Shown one piece after another: positions 20,640-31,818 of a stretch of 64,000 bases of DNA (the first letter of the stretch is position 1; the number at the start of each line of letters is the position of its first letter). The notes beneath the pieces were generated by a model. The model was not told the origin of the DNA, searched no databases, and saw nothing but the letters and a program-made list of their open reading frames with translations. The stretch comes from Diaporthe sp. PMI_573 (lineage: Eukaryota; Ascomycota; Sordariomycetes; Diaporthales; Diaporthaceae): the NCBI GenBank assembly GCA_021399435.1, contig JAJTUP010000056.1, positions 62,001-126,000 of the forward strand. The letters are read 5' to 3'. Position numbers and translations under genes: made by a program.

Positions 20640-22304
20640 TCAACAGTCAAGATGGCTTCGACGCTTGAAGGTCATATATAGTGGACCCTTGCTCCAAATG
20701 AACTGTACAACTTGGCTGGAATGCCAGTCTTCTTGTCCCGCCAGCACCTCAAAGTCAAATCTGTACAGGATATTGCTGATTATTAGTCGCATCTCCGAGT
20801 ACGCCAAATTCTTTCCAATACAGTCTCGAGGTCCAAAACTGAAAGGCTTGAAGACGGCATGATTGTCGTTCGCAAACTTTTCGTTGTACAATGGATGGGT
20901 CTCCTTGAGCCAACGTTCAGGACGAAAGCTCTCGGGCTCGGCAAAGTGCTCAGGATTTCGGAAAGTCGAGTAGATCGACACTGACACTTGGACCTGCGAA
21001 GAAAAGTCAGCATATGCCAATGACGGCAGTTTGTAGGGGACTTACGCCTTTAGGAATGTATCTCCCGTCGATTGTACCACCTGGACAGGTACGAGATGGT
21101 GTGTGCGGGGCGGGGGGGTACATTCGCAAAGTTTCTTCGATGACAGCGTGAAGATACTCGAGCTGTGCTGTAGCTGTTAAAGAAATTTCAGACTCGTTAG
21201 AGAATGCTGATCTGATTTCGTCGACTAATACTTGTTTTGCTTGAGGTGTATTGTTGACGTAGAAGAAGAATGCTGACAATGCGCTGGCGGTTGTTTCACT
21301 ACCAGCCACGACCAAGATTGGGGAATTGGCCATGATCTCGGTTGGCAAAAGTCCAGGTCGGCCTTCACGATCAGTCTGCATCATATAAGATGTAAAGTCT
21401 TTCTGACCCTTGGGCTGGATACCTAGCTCCATGCGCGCTCTTCCTTTAGCCATCCCGAGCTGCCGGTTTTCCGCCCCTTTGGTGACTTTGCTTCTGAATA
21501 GAAAACTGAGCAAAGCGCCCATGATAGGGTAGGCCCTACAGGCTCTTGCAAAAGAGTCCGCCTTTATGCCGGTGAAAATACTGAGAACCCAAGGGTGATA
21601 GTGGCTGCTTTGGAGACTACCGAAAGGTTCCCCGTAGGTTAATTCACCAATAACATCGAATGTTGTGAAATTCAACCATTTGACAATATCGACCTTTTCT
21701 TTGGAATCCGCATGTTCTTGGATGCGCTGAACGAGGAGCTGAACATAGGAATTGATTGTCTTCTCGTGGTCGTGTATCACAGCGTCGCTGAATGCGTGAC
21801 CGAGTTGCTTTCTTTGACGGCGGTGCGCTTGGTGCGGAGATCCAATGATCGAATATTCTGCCCCTGGCGCAAAGTATCCGGGCGTTTTCTCATACTCGGG
21901 TTCCGAAGCTGGGCGTCGAGCAAATACTTGTGTCCACCCTATGCTTCCATCAAGTGCAAGGCGATTGGGCCCCACTCTGATAATCGGGCCATGGATCCTG
22001 TGGAGCTCTGCGATCTGACGGACACCAGTGCCTGAAATATTATTCGTGTAGGTGTAAGGCAAATCTGAAACGGTCCAGAGCGCTGGGCCAGGAAACGAGC
22101 GTAAGGGATGGAAATATATTCGATAGAAAATCAAAAGAACCCGTGAAAGGAGCACCTCGGAGAACATGTCAGTCTCAAGTCGAAGATAAGTCGATCCAAG
22201 TGTGAGCTTACCGCGCCCAGGATTAAACCTGCTACTCGAGTGGTGTCAAACGAAGCTGGCACAAGCCAACTGTCACCATGGTGAGAGAACAGAGATGCAA
22301 ACAT
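20640..22304 (-). CDS. Cytochrome P450 monooxygenase, 3 exons
   Basis: The minus-strand coding sequence joins 22304-22212, 22155-21046 and 20993-20640, giving 518 residues. Introns of 56 nt and 52 nt are both phase 0 with GTAAG donors. The first exon supplies a hydrophobic N-terminal membrane segment (TTRVAGLILGA), continued by VLLSRVLLIFYRIYFHPL and the Pro-rich hinge RSFPGP. Diagnostic P450 motifs are all present: AGSETT in helix I, ExxR in EETLRMYP, PERW, and the haem loop FSFGPRDCIG with the ligand Cys459. It should be an ER-anchored haem-thiolate enzyme using a P450 reductase. Divergence resembles the benzoate-hydroxylase/isotrichodermin-hydroxylase-like fungal group, but the substrate is unknown. 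It is divergent from the SDR at 22906. Confidence 0.92.
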
Positions 22305-22905
22305 CGTGCTCGTGTGAGATATTTCTTGTACTTTGTTAATCACGAGAGGAGGGTCTTTTCCGAGAAGGAAACCCGTTATCATTATATACATGCTGAAGCG
22401 CCACTGCTCATTCTGAGGGGTTTCTCCATACACCGTGAATCGACACTGGTTTCTCTGCCACGACGCTACTCACGCTCGGCGCCGACTGCGGAATTCGCTG
22501 TTCCGAGGTCCGCGAGCAGTCGAAGGAATGCCGTTTGTATTTGCGGCAGGCAGGCTCGGGAACGCTAAACTCTAAAAGGTGGAGATCACGATGAATCTGC
22601 CGAGGCAAGTGGGACTCACTAGATGGTATGGTGCGTCACGGCATTGAGACCGAGCGTCATAGCCGTAGGTCAAAAGACGTCCCAGCCCAATATACTCCAA
22701 AGGAATTCAATTATCTGACGGACTTAAGTGCGGTAAAACCGATAAGTACGTTACCTCGACATTTTTTTTAGCTGTTGCATACATCTATATATTTACTGTC
22801 AATTCAGTATGCCGCATTTTTTTATCCTAAGTATTCCAATAATATCCTCGAGACCGTCAACAATTACATTCGTACCAAATTATTGTGCGTCGTACCAAAA
22901 GTTTC
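22305..22905. promoter_or_regulatory. Divergent promoter region shared by P450 and SDR
   Basis: About 600 bp separate the P450 start (minus) and the SDR start (plus). No other gene lies in it. Sharing this spacer suggests coordinated expression. No operator motif can be named with confidence; TATA-like ATATATTTA lies at about 22786, upstream of the SDR. Confidence 0.45.
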
Positions 22906-23711
22906 ATGAACATGGCGTCAACAGGAAAAACGATTGCTCTAGTTACTGGAGCAAACCAGGGCATAGGATTGGCAGTATCGAAGATCCTCTCATCCAACCA
23001 TAATTATCATGTCATTATGGCGGGTAGACGGGAACAAGCAGTTCAGGAAGCTACCGAACAGCTGAGGAAGAAGGGTCTGGACGTCGAGCCTTTGGTGCTC
23101 GATATCGGCTCAGATCAGTCGATCGATGCAGCTGTTGACTACGTACAACGGTCAGTGTTGCCCTTTATCGAGTATCTTTTACTGGCTTACTGATAGGCTT
23201 CCATAGCCACCATAGCGCCTTGGACGTGCTGGTAAACAATGCTGGCATTGCTCGTGTCAGCCCTCCGGTTGCACATTCACGTACAACATATGAGACGGTC
23301 CTGGGGACGAACGTCGTGGGTACAATGTCCGTCACCGAGAAGTTTTTGCCACTCCTCGCCAAGTCGCAGCAGACCAAGAGAGTTGTTTTCGTCTCTTCCG
23401 GCGCCGGTAGCATGACAAACTGGGCAACTCCTGGCAGTGAAACAAGGAAGTTTAAGGCCCCAGCATATGCCGTAAGCAAGTCGGCCTTGAATGCTTTGTG
23501 CCTTCAGTTTGCGGTGGAGCATGAAGATGATCCCACCTGGAAGTTCAACGCGTGCTGTCCTGGATTCTGTTCGACAAACCTCAATGGTTTTCGAGGTACG
23601 AACACGCCTGAAAGCAAGGCTCCGATCAACTTCACATTTTCCACATGTGTATTACACATGTTGATCAACATCTTGTCAACATACACATCACATCGAAAAT
23701 GGGAATGTTGA
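22906..23711 (+). pseudogene. Short-chain dehydrogenase with 3' end replaced by transposon sequence
   Basis: Exons 22906-23150 and 23207-23711 (56-nt intron, GTCAGT...ATAG) encode a classical SDR. TGANQGIG binds the cofactor, NNAG follows after the intron, the catalytic Ser is in VSSGAG, and AYAVSK supplies Tyr and Lys. The start could be Met at 22906 or 22912. The family-like sequence runs to CCPGFCSTNLNGFRGTNTPES at about 23610. After about 23628 it is replaced by hAT repeat sequence that is merely read through to a stop at 23711. The last 30 or so residues, which complete the C-terminal substrate-binding part, are missing, and no such tail was found on the far side of the transposon. The active site survives, so residual function cannot be excluded. 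Confidence 0.82.
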
Positions 23712-23775
23712 TACACATCAACATCACTTCACACCCCTTTATCTCCGTGTACACGATGTTGATCATGTTGATATG
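23640..23775. repeat. ATGTTGAT/ATCAACAT subterminal array of hAT 2
   Basis: Copies include ACATGTTGATCAACAT, AATGTTGATACACATCAACAT and GATGTTGATCATGTTGAT. Several are perfect short palindromes. The layout is the same as at the ends of hAT 1, with a different word. Confidence 0.6.
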
Positions 23776-23921
23776 GCCCGTGCTAGTACTAGGTGGGGCA
23801 TTACCCAGGGGCGGCAGAACCCCTCCCTCCCGGAAAACCCCTGTCCAGTACCTAATTTGGGGTGTTTACCTACCGAAATTCTCCACCCAACCGCGTTTTT
23901 GGAAGGACAAACGCGTCCAAC

Positions 23922-25661
23922 ATGTCCGGAGCAGACCCCCTACCCTTGGTGGAGTCGACACCTGAGACTGCATATGAAAACCGACTCTTTACCCATTTTA
24001 AAGGCTATACCTTGTCTGAGCGCACCAAAGAAACACGATCATGGATTTGGCGCTTTGGTTACGATATCCAGAACGTGACCGAACGTCGATGGGTGTGCCG
24101 ACCTTGTATCAAGCAGAATCGCCCCAAGCCGACTTCCATCACGTCCGTCGGTATTCAAAATGCCATGGAACACGTTTATCTGATTCACCACATCTGCGCG
24201 CCAGTGGGAGAGAAGACCAAGTCGGCGGCAGAGCGGAGGGCAGAGTTGATGGCAGAGAGGGATGGGCGCGGTGGGAGACACAAGTCGATTAGCCAACACT
24301 TCGGCCTGGACGCAGCCAAACCCCGTGAGCAAGCTATTGCCAATTCCTTCATCAAAGGATTTGACCGAGACCACTTCCAGCAGCTGGTTGTTCAGTGGGT
24401 TGTCAATACTAATAGGCCCTTCACTGATGCCGAGGACCCGGAGTTACGCGCCGTCTTCGAATACTTGAATCCATCCGTTGCGTTACGCAAGGCCCATGTA
24501 ACTGGAGATTCCATTCGAAATAAGATCATTGCCGAGTACTACAAACACCGAGATACCATTATTGGAGTTCTGCGTCATTGCCCGGGCCTGGTGCATCTCT
24601 CTTTTGATGGCTGGACTGCTCGAAATCGACAGAGTCTGTGTGGAATTGCGTGTTTCTTCAGAGATGAGCAGAACCGTCCCTTGAAAATTGTCCTCGGTCT
24701 ACCTGAGATATCGAAACGGCATACAGGCGAGAACATTGCGGCAGAAGTATCCACAGTCATCGATCTCTTTGGCATTCGAGACAAAGTAGGGTACACAACC
24801 CTCGACAACGCTGCCAATAACGATACAGCAATGGACACGCTCGGTGGACTCCTCGGGTTTGATGGCAAGCGCCGACGCGTGCGCTGCTTTGGCCATACCC
24901 TCAATCTTGCTGCTAAAGCCCTTCTTTTCGGCAAGTGTGCGGATGCTCTCGAGCTGGATGACCCATTCAGTGGTGCCGGTGTCGTATCTGATGCCGAATG
25001 GGCAACGTGGCTGAAGAAAGGGCCAGTTGGTGTGTCAGTTGCCCTGAATCTTGGGTTCCTTCGCTAAGATGTTTTAGGCAAGCTGCATAATATTGTTCAT
25101 GATATTTATCGTGCGCAGCGCTTATCCTATCTACTTCGAGACATCCAAGCCGATGATATCAAAAAGGCATCAAGTGCCAAGTTACGAGCTAGAAAGCCAC
25201 TCCAAGTCATTCGAGACAACGACACGCGCTGGCTCTCGCAGCTCTACATGATCCGTCGAGCGCTCAAACTTCGACGACACCTCGAGCTCACTGTTCTCAA
25301 ATTCAAGCAGGAGTGGGAGGATGAGAACAGGGGCAAACGCACCAAGCAAGTCAGGAAGGGTGTTAAGGTACCTCACATCATCAGAGATGAATCACAGCTG
25401 TCTCAAAATGACTGGGATGTGCTCCAGCGGCTCGAGGAGATCTTAACAGAGTTTGAAACGGTGGTGAAAACTCTGGAGGGTGATGGCCAAGTCCGAAAGC
25501 GTAAGCATGGATTTGTTGGCTCTTATGGCAACATATGGGATGTCCTCTTAGGGTTTGAGAGGCTTATGGCCACCTTGCAACCCAGTCATCTTGAGGCTTG
25601 GATTAAACACCACAGCAGCGGCATAGGCCAAGCTCGTGAGTTTATCGTAGTAGTGCTGTAG
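23922..25661 (+). pseudogene. hAT transposase, truncated by an inversion
   Basis: Exons 23922-25029 and 25078-25661 with a 48-nt intron (GTGTGT...TTTAG) encode a protein parallel to hAT 1. It has a zinc finger (WVCRPCIKQ...H), LSFDGW and YTTLDNA with the catalytic Asp residues, CFGH, KKGPVGKLHNIVH across the splice, and NDTRWLSQLYMIRR. It agrees with hAT 1 up to YGNIWDVLLGFERLMATL at about 25577. The next conserved segment is found on the opposite strand at 25578-25670 (WKLQHYYDKL...YAAAVVFNP). The last 28 codons in the forward frame are therefore antisense noise. The enzyme lacks its C-terminal third and is probably dead. Confidence 0.8.
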
Positions 25662-25690
25662 CTTCCACAGGCAACTGCATTGTACAGGTA
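25578..25690 (-). pseudogene. Inverted hAT transposase segment
   Basis: Read on the minus strand this gives WKLQHYYDKLTSLAYAAAVVFNP, matching WDKLNEYYAKL...YYASAILNP of hAT 1. It is the segment that should follow the forward frame, so it was probably flipped in place, with about 25 codons lost. Confidence 0.65.
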
Positions 25691-25794
25691 GGTCTGTGAC
25701 ATTTTGAACGTTATGCAACCCAATGTTTCGTTCAATTGTGTCAATGACCCCTTTCCAGGGAAATCACGGTCTGAATCTCAATGGCGGATCATGC

Positions 25795-27726
25795 CTAATC
25801 AGCCGGCGCGCTAGGTATGCTTGTCGGATATGCAGCCCGATTGATACGTTTGCACGTCTGAATGTTGTGTCCGATGTCTCCACAGCCTCTACATGCTCGT
25901 CGAGGCCCTTCAGTGGTGCCACCCAGGCAATCTTTCGCCACCTCTGAACTAGCCACGTTCCCTGTAGCTTCGCTGCTCCCACCGTCAAGGAGCCTTGGTA
26001 TCTCTCGCACCTCCCTATCTAGCCTCCCCGCAATCGCCCATCCCTCAATATTTTCATACACATCTCTCTGCGCCTGAAGGTAGTCTAGAATGCAGCTGAT
26101 TGCGTTGGTTCGAAGCTCAATGGGGTTACCGTGAGACTGTGGTAAAGATGCGTGTTGTCCCGACGATGCTTTGGCCTCGTATACAGCGAGAGCACAGCGC
26201 ACCTCGATCCAGACGGTCAAGGTCTCCGATGCTGACGGTGATGTGCCAGCGAAAAGCTTATTCGTCGATTCCTGCAGTGTGCTGTACACCTCTGTGGGTG
26301 ATCCCGTATTGGCAGCAACGTCTACTATCTCGAGGTATACCTGTAATGCTATGCTTGCGGCAACATTGCTCCCAGGACCTGTTGGGATTACATGCCTTGC
26401 CTTCTTCAGGAGATCTAGGAGGCTTTCATCGCTGTCATACCGAGATATTTGGATAGCAACATTGGCGATGAGAGGACAGTGTTGCGTACAAATGAGAGCG
26501 AGCTGATCAAAGAGCCAAGAGAGGGTGATCGCAGAATTAAAGCTCGTTGCGATCTCAAGTGCGCATAAGATCACGTAGATAAAACATGTGATAGCGCCCG
26601 CGTTGTCCGGGCCTGTCAGTCGAAGTGCATGGGACAGATCATCCAGGCAAGCCTGCAGAAGAGGTGATTCCCCGTGGTGGTCGCATTCCTTGCGCAGAAT
26701 ATGTGCAAGTCGAAACCTTACTACAAAGTCTAGCATATGTACCTCCTGGATGGAGAACGCAGAATTGCGAGATGACCAAAGATTCGATGAGTTGAAGTAG
26801 TCTGGATTGGGATATAGAGATAGTAGGGGATTTTCAAACGGCGTGTTTGTAGTAGAAGTGGCGAGGGAGCGAGCTGAGTTCTGAGAAGAGAATAAGCACT
26901 CCAGCGTGTTTATGACGTGCTGAGGACTGGGAACTGCAACCCGCGGGAGTTTTCTCGTAGATGGCGGGCGTCCGACGTCGGGGGCTCGCCGGTCAGGTCG
27001 GCCGTGAGGTTGGAAGGCCCTGCGTCGTGCATTCTTACGAATGCCCTTGACCTCTGGCGACCCAAAGACGGCTAAAACACGGTTGCGTTCTTTTGTCTCT
27101 AACCTATTGAGGCCGACGGCTCCCCTGCTAATATATTTTCGGATTCGCTCGACATCTGGATGGTCGGTAGTCACGAAATCTTGTAGATGGTTGTGAGGAG
27201 ATGTTTGCTGTTGTGCCGGCCCTAGCCCATTCTGCTGTTCCTCTGATGGCAGACTGGCAATGTAATCTGCTGTTATGTTTTTTGTGACACCCCACTCCTT
27301 AAGACGTGCTTTATACATCCTCTCGGTAGCGACAAAGTTATGGTCCTGTTCCATTGTTTCAAGGACCTCTTTCAGCGTCTTCTTCAAGTACATCTGAGTT
27401 ATCCTTTCTCGATGGCGCTCCCAGCCTTCCGGGGTGGCATAGTTCCTGCTGCGAACAGGCCTTTGTGTCGCATTTTGTGTCGCATCAGGAGATCTCGCAA
27501 CCACGATTGTAGGATTCCATGGAGTGGCTTGATTTGGTGTGCACACAAACGCCTCGCGCTGAGAACTGGCCCTAGGTGTTCCGGAATCGTTATATGAATC
27601 AGTGCTGAACGAGTCCTGAGCAGTAGGTAAAACAATTTCAGTGCGAGAAGGGTTTGAAGTGCCCCTATGTTTGTCACCACTAAAGCTGCCATGTATGTTT
27701 GAATCAAGGGATCCCGCGAGTGACAT
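25795..27726 (-). CDS. Clr5-domain protein with C-terminal CCHC zinc knuckle
   Basis: The single-exon 643-residue protein starts with a disordered Ser/Thr-rich stretch. A Clr5 domain at about 98-150 shows PEGWERHRERIT..YLKKTLKEV...MERMYKARLKEW-type residues, a motif known mainly from fungal proteins and linked to silencing factor Clr5 of fission yeast. A basic linker (about 225-270) and a long helical region (about 330-540) follow. The end has a canonical zinc knuckle, Cys612-x2-Cys615-x4-His620-x4-Cys625. The combination suggests a nuclear nucleic-acid-binding protein, but no function is established for this architecture. The gene is intact although hAT debris reaches to within 110 bp of its stop. 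The ATG at 27724-27726 is the first in frame. Confidence 0.85.
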   Translation of the reverse strand: MSLAGSLDSNIHGSFSGDKHRGTSNPSRTEIVLPTAQDSFSTDSYNDSGTPRASSQREAFVCTPNQATPWNPTIVVARSPDATQNATQRPVRSRNYATPEGWERHRERITQMYLKKTLKEVLETMEQDHNFVATERMYKARLKEWGVTKNITADYIASLPSEEQQNGLGPAQQQTSPHNHLQDFVTTDHPDVERIRKYISRGAVGLNRLETKERNRVLAVFGSPEVKGIRKNARRRAFQPHGRPDRRAPDVGRPPSTRKLPRVAVPSPQHVINTLECLFSSQNSARSLATSTTNTPFENPLLSLYPNPDYFNSSNLWSSRNSAFSIQEVHMLDFVVRFRLAHILRKECDHHGESPLLQACLDDLSHALRLTGPDNAGAITCFIYVILCALEIATSFNSAITLSWLFDQLALICTQHCPLIANVAIQISRYDSDESLLDLLKKARHVIPTGPGSNVAASIALQVYLEIVDVAANTGSPTEVYSTLQESTNKLFAGTSPSASETLTVWIEVRCALAVYEAKASSGQHASLPQSHGNPIELRTNAISCILDYLQAQRDVYENIEGWAIAGRLDREVREIPRLLDGGSSEATGNVASSEVAKDCLGGTTEGPRRACRGCGDIGHNIQTCKRINRAAYPTSIPSAPAD

Positions 27727-27729
27727 GAT

Positions 27730-29340
27730 AAAATGTAAAGGACTTGGGTTTCGAAAGGAGGGGTGTATTTCTTCAGCGATTGTTGAATATAGCTATCAAA
27801 TGACAATATGTCTTTAAGGACGACGATTTCTCTGGCTGAAGGTCGACCATGGTTTTTATGTATTATAATTTTCGTGCTCTACCCAAATCCAGAACTATTT
27901 GTAACAGAAGTCTCTGTGTCTACAGTACTCAACTGTCATAACTTGTGTACTTCTGTAAGGACCTAGGGATCTGACAGGTCCAAAGGAATACGACGCAGTA
28001 GTTATGTAGTCGTCTTAGGTAACGGCTCCCCTACACGCCACCAGAGCTGTGGTCATTAACCCTTTAGACCAAGGACTGCTTTCGCAAGTTCCTGAACTAA
28101 TTTGCTGCTCATTTGCCTACAGTTTCGGAAAACTGTACTTTGCATAAAGACAAGCATGCCGGGTCTAATATGGATACTTTTAAAAGTCCTCCAGAGTACT
28201 TCTAGAATATGTTAGATTCGTAACGTCAGGACTTTGAAAATGTACTGTACATATGATGCTTGTCAGCTGTCTATGTTCATTACTCGCCATAGATACAGAT
28301 AAACATAATTGGACCGAAATCCAGCCTATGTCGGAATGGGAGCGTGGGAGAGCAGACAATTATCAGCCATTTTTATTGGTCAGGCACTTGAGCCAATCCC
28401 AGAGAAGTGCCGCATCCATGCTCACAACTTGTGTACTTCCATTTATTCGCTTCTCCGATCGGCACACAAATACATAATTTCCGTACTATACGTGAATAGA
28501 TTGATCAATAAAGTGCTATATACAGTACTTCTCAAATGCGGTTCGCCAAGAAACGCTTTCACCTCGTTAGCGGTTATATGACCACCAATTGGATGGCAGG
28601 GAGCCTATCCAACACGGCGCTATCCTCTCAAAGGCAACCGATCATCATCAATATAGACACAGTACTGAGCCCTAAGCGTTTATCCACTGTTTCCCTAATG
28701 CCGATTGGGCCGATTCTGTATAAGCTCCTGTAGCGAAGCACATTTCACGAAGTACGTCTTTTAGAAAAGCAAGGGCCTAGGCAGCACATTCTTGCACTGA
28801 TCATAAAATACAACTCTAAGTCACTCAACCATGGTCGTTGGTGTGTACAGTGTGTAAATCAAGCAAAATGGCACTAGGTGGGACACTTTTAGAAATCTGA
28901 CAAATGTTGCAAAAGCGGAAGCTACTTATGCTCTTGACTGTACCATCTGATACTGTATGTACATATCATATGCTATGTGCGCCATATTTTTTATGTCGCT
29001 CGATACTTTCTAACGTCTGTGTGATGTGTCTCAAGGACTGTACCTTTTAAGTAATGCTGAAGCTGAGACAAACTCTTGTCTTCCGTCAACAACGGAAGGC
29101 CTACAAGATACGTACTTGGCAGGCAAGCACAGCCAGCCCTTGTCTGGCCCCTACATGTCACAATACTAGCAATGGTTGCCTAATTGGAGGCCTCACAGCA
29201 AAGGAGGCCGGAAACGCGCCGAAGTCGATACATTGTACAAACGCGAGCATCTACTTGAATTGCCAGCCCCATGTCTTGAAAATACCCAACACTTAGTCGC
29301 CCGTCACTTCCTCTTATCCTCATATATTTTATTGATTCAT
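27730..29340. other. AT-rich, GTAC-rich gap, no supported gene
   Basis: Many GTACTGTAC/ACAGTAC-type words occur between 27900 and 29050, for example at 27925, 28240 and 28517. Only short ORFs are present. Similar wording is seen at 51640-51780 and 58440-58640, so this may be a dispersed, decayed repeat. Confidence 0.4.
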
Positions 29341-29343
29341 ACC

Positions 29344-29544
29344 ATGTCCAATACTCCATCTGCACATGGCAGCGTTACGTTGCTAACTCTTCTCTTGCCC
29401 TTTCTTTGGGCTGTTATCTGCATGGCTGCACTTGTGGCGCTGATCGAGATTTCTCGACACTGCTACATTCGATTCAGATCATATTGTGCGTCAGCTGCCA
29501 CTCCTCCATCTCCTTGCACTGGCATTGTAAACACCAACAAGTAA
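29344..29544 (+). CDS. Possible small membrane protein (hypothetical)
   Basis: A 66-codon ORF begins MSNTPSAHGSV and contains a 24-residue hydrophobic segment (LLTLLLPFLWAVICMAALVA) followed by a short basic tail. One-pass membrane topology would fit. It lies in a gene-poor, transposon-rich stretch and I recognise no family, so it may be chance. Confidence 0.2.
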   Translation: MSNTPSAHGSVTLLTLLLPFLWAVICMAALVALIEISRHCYIRFRSYCASAATPPSPCTGIVNTNK

Positions 29545-29888
29545 CTGGTGAGACTTCTTAAGTCCCTTCGTTCTGCAAGTCTCAATGCGACGCCTTAGAC
29601 GTTGTGGCCAAGAGGAAGAAGATTTCTGGCATTGTGACGAAACAAGATGTTTAGAAGCTAGTTAGAGGAGTCAGGAGACCTGTCTTCAACTTTTTATTGC
29701 GCTGGGTCATGGCAGAACACTCTGCGCTTATTGTTTGAAATCGAGATTGAGCCATTATCAGCCATGGGCACCATCTGAAGAGATCGACCTGATCCGCAGC
29801 GGTAAGAGTAGTGAGGACAACGGGGAATTTAGAAAGTGGACACTTAATCAGAGCGAGTTTGATTATCTAATTGATCGGTTTGAACAAA

Positions 29889-31467
29889 ATGGAGCAGATC
29901 GAGGCAGAGCCTTCTAATAACACGGCACGAGATCTTCAACATTCCCTATACTACACTACATAACAGGATGAACAACCGACCACATCGTGAAGAATCACGC
30001 GTCGAGAAGCATAAACTTGACCCAGTCGAAGAGCAAACACTTATTCGATACGTCATTGAGCAAGATGCACGAGGGTTTCCAATGCGACTTTCTGGTGTGG
30101 AAGATATGGCCAACCTCCTGCTGGCATCGCGTGATGGCAAGCCTGTTGGCAAGCACTAGGCACGACGCTTTGTGGATGCACAACCAAGCTTAAAGACCAG
30201 GTTCAATCGGCCTTATGATTACCAGAGGGCCCTCTGCGAAGATCCTGAGGTTATTTAGAACTGGTTTCGGCTACTCCGTAACATGATGGCCAAGTATGGC
30301 GTCGTGGATGACGACCTATACAACTTTGACGAGACCGGCTTTATGATGGGCATAATAACCGCGTCAATGGTTGTTACACGTTCTGATCGACATGGAAAGG
30401 CTAAATCTGTACAGCCTGGAAACCGGGAATGGGCAACAGTCATTGAATGCATTAATGCAAACGGCTGGTGTATCCCACCGTTCGTGATTGTCCAAGGCGC
30501 CTACCACCTTGCCAACTGGACAACAGAGTCAGGCTTCCCACCAAGCTGGATCATCAAGCCTACTCCAAATGGGTGGACAGATAACAAGACTGGTCTTGAA
30601 TGGATTCAGCACTTCGACAAGCATACGAAGCAACAGACAAAGGGTGCGTACCGGATGCTTATCCTTGATGGCCATGAGAGCCATGTATCAGCAGAGTTTG
30701 AGCAGTACTGCAAAGAGCACAACATTATCCCTATCAGCATGCCACCGCATTCCTCTCATCTACTCCAGCCACTAGACGTTGGATTATTCTCGCCATTGAA
30801 GCGTGCATATGGTGATGAGATCAATCTCTTCATCCGGGCCTCTATCAACCACATCACCAAGTCTGAGTTCTTCATTGCATTCAAGGCAGCCCACGACAAG
30901 ATCTTTACAGAAGAAAACATGAGATCTGGGTTTAGAGGAGCTGGGATTTCTCCATGGGACCCAGATTCTGTTATTTCCAAGCTGGATGTCCGCCTACAAA
31001 CTCCATTACCATCTATACCAGCTTCCCCCCGAAACTGGGAGTCACAAACACCTTCCAATGCCCAGCAGACTGTCCAGCAATCAAGTTTTATCAAGGGCAA
31101 GATATCTACCCATCAGGGAAGCTCTCCTACACCAATTATGGAGGCAGTGGATCGGCTGGCGAAGGGTGCACAAGTGATGGCGCACTCACTCACCATGATG
31201 AGCGAGCAGATCCGCACACTTCAAGACGCCAACATAGCACTCGCCAAACGCCGGAGGGCCAAAAGAACACGAGTGCAGCTGGGAGGAGCACTTAGTATTG
31301 AGGATTCCCAGGTGATAATTGAAGAGAAACAAAAGGGGAAGCGGCTGGCTGGTGAAATCAGTGGTGGTGCCGAGGATGATGATGATGATGATATTGTTTT
31401 ACGCCGGGGGCCGCACCGCAAGCGGTACGACCAGACCTTGATCTCAGAGGGTACAGGGCGTGTCTAG
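29889..31467 (+). pseudogene. pogo/Tc1-mariner (DDE_1) transposase with two TAG stops and a frameshift
   Basis: The reading starts MEQIEAEPSNNTAR, and a shift of frame near 29930 is needed to reach IFNIPYTTLHNRM, the helix-turn-helix. It continues to GKPVGKH, where TAG at 30157-30159 replaces the expected Trp codon, and to EVI, where TAG at 30256-30258 replaces Gln before NWFRLL. From 30283 the frame is intact for 394 codons: NFDETGF (first Asp), LILDGHESH (second Asp), HSSHLLQPLDVG (third acidic residue), then a C-terminal tail ending in an acidic run and RKRYDQ. Both stops are what C-to-T at CpA on one strand would produce. It is a recently inactivated copy; terminal repeats were not located. 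Confidence 0.82.
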
Positions 31468-31659
31468 CTAGGTAAGGGATATCCCCTTTATAACAATCAA
31501 GTCAACCCATTAGACAAATCTCATCCAGTGATGCTAAGCCAAAGCCGTTCGCACCAGTCTCAAACCGTGCGGGGCAGGACTCTTTAGTTAACATTTTTAG
31601 TAGTGGTGGTGTGGGTCTGTGTCACCAAGTCCGCCTCGCCAACCCAAAGTCCATACTTG

Positions 31660-31775
31660 TGGATATGAGTTACTCATGAGTTGAGTAACTCATATATGAG
31701 TTACTCATCAATCTGGGGGTTGATGAGTAAGTATGAGTTATACTCATGAGTAACTCATGAGTCATACACAACTGA
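31660..31775. repeat. TGAGTTACTCAT palindromic array (hAT end)
   Basis: The patch repeats GAGTTACTCAT and its inverse ATGAGTAACTC at least six times in about 100 bp, interrupted by CAATCTGGGGGTTGATGAG. It lies directly beyond the 3' end of a hAT transposase remnant, so it is most likely that element's subterminal binding array. Confidence 0.65.
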
Positions 31776-31818
31776 GGAAATTCTGGCCTCAATACCAATC
31801 AAATAGACTTTCTGGATG

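Larger units (their letters stand above)
23628..25690 (+). mobile_element. hAT element 2 inserted in the SDR, right end rearranged
   Basis: The element begins in the SDR coding sequence. The left border near 23628 is set by where SDR similarity ends. The first 140 bp are repeats of ATGTTGAT/ATCAACAT. A possible terminal-repeat start CAGGGGCGG occurs at about 23807, so two nested borders are possible. The transposase gene occupies 23922-25577. After that the next coding segment is inverted, and no right terminal repeat was found. Confidence 0.65.
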
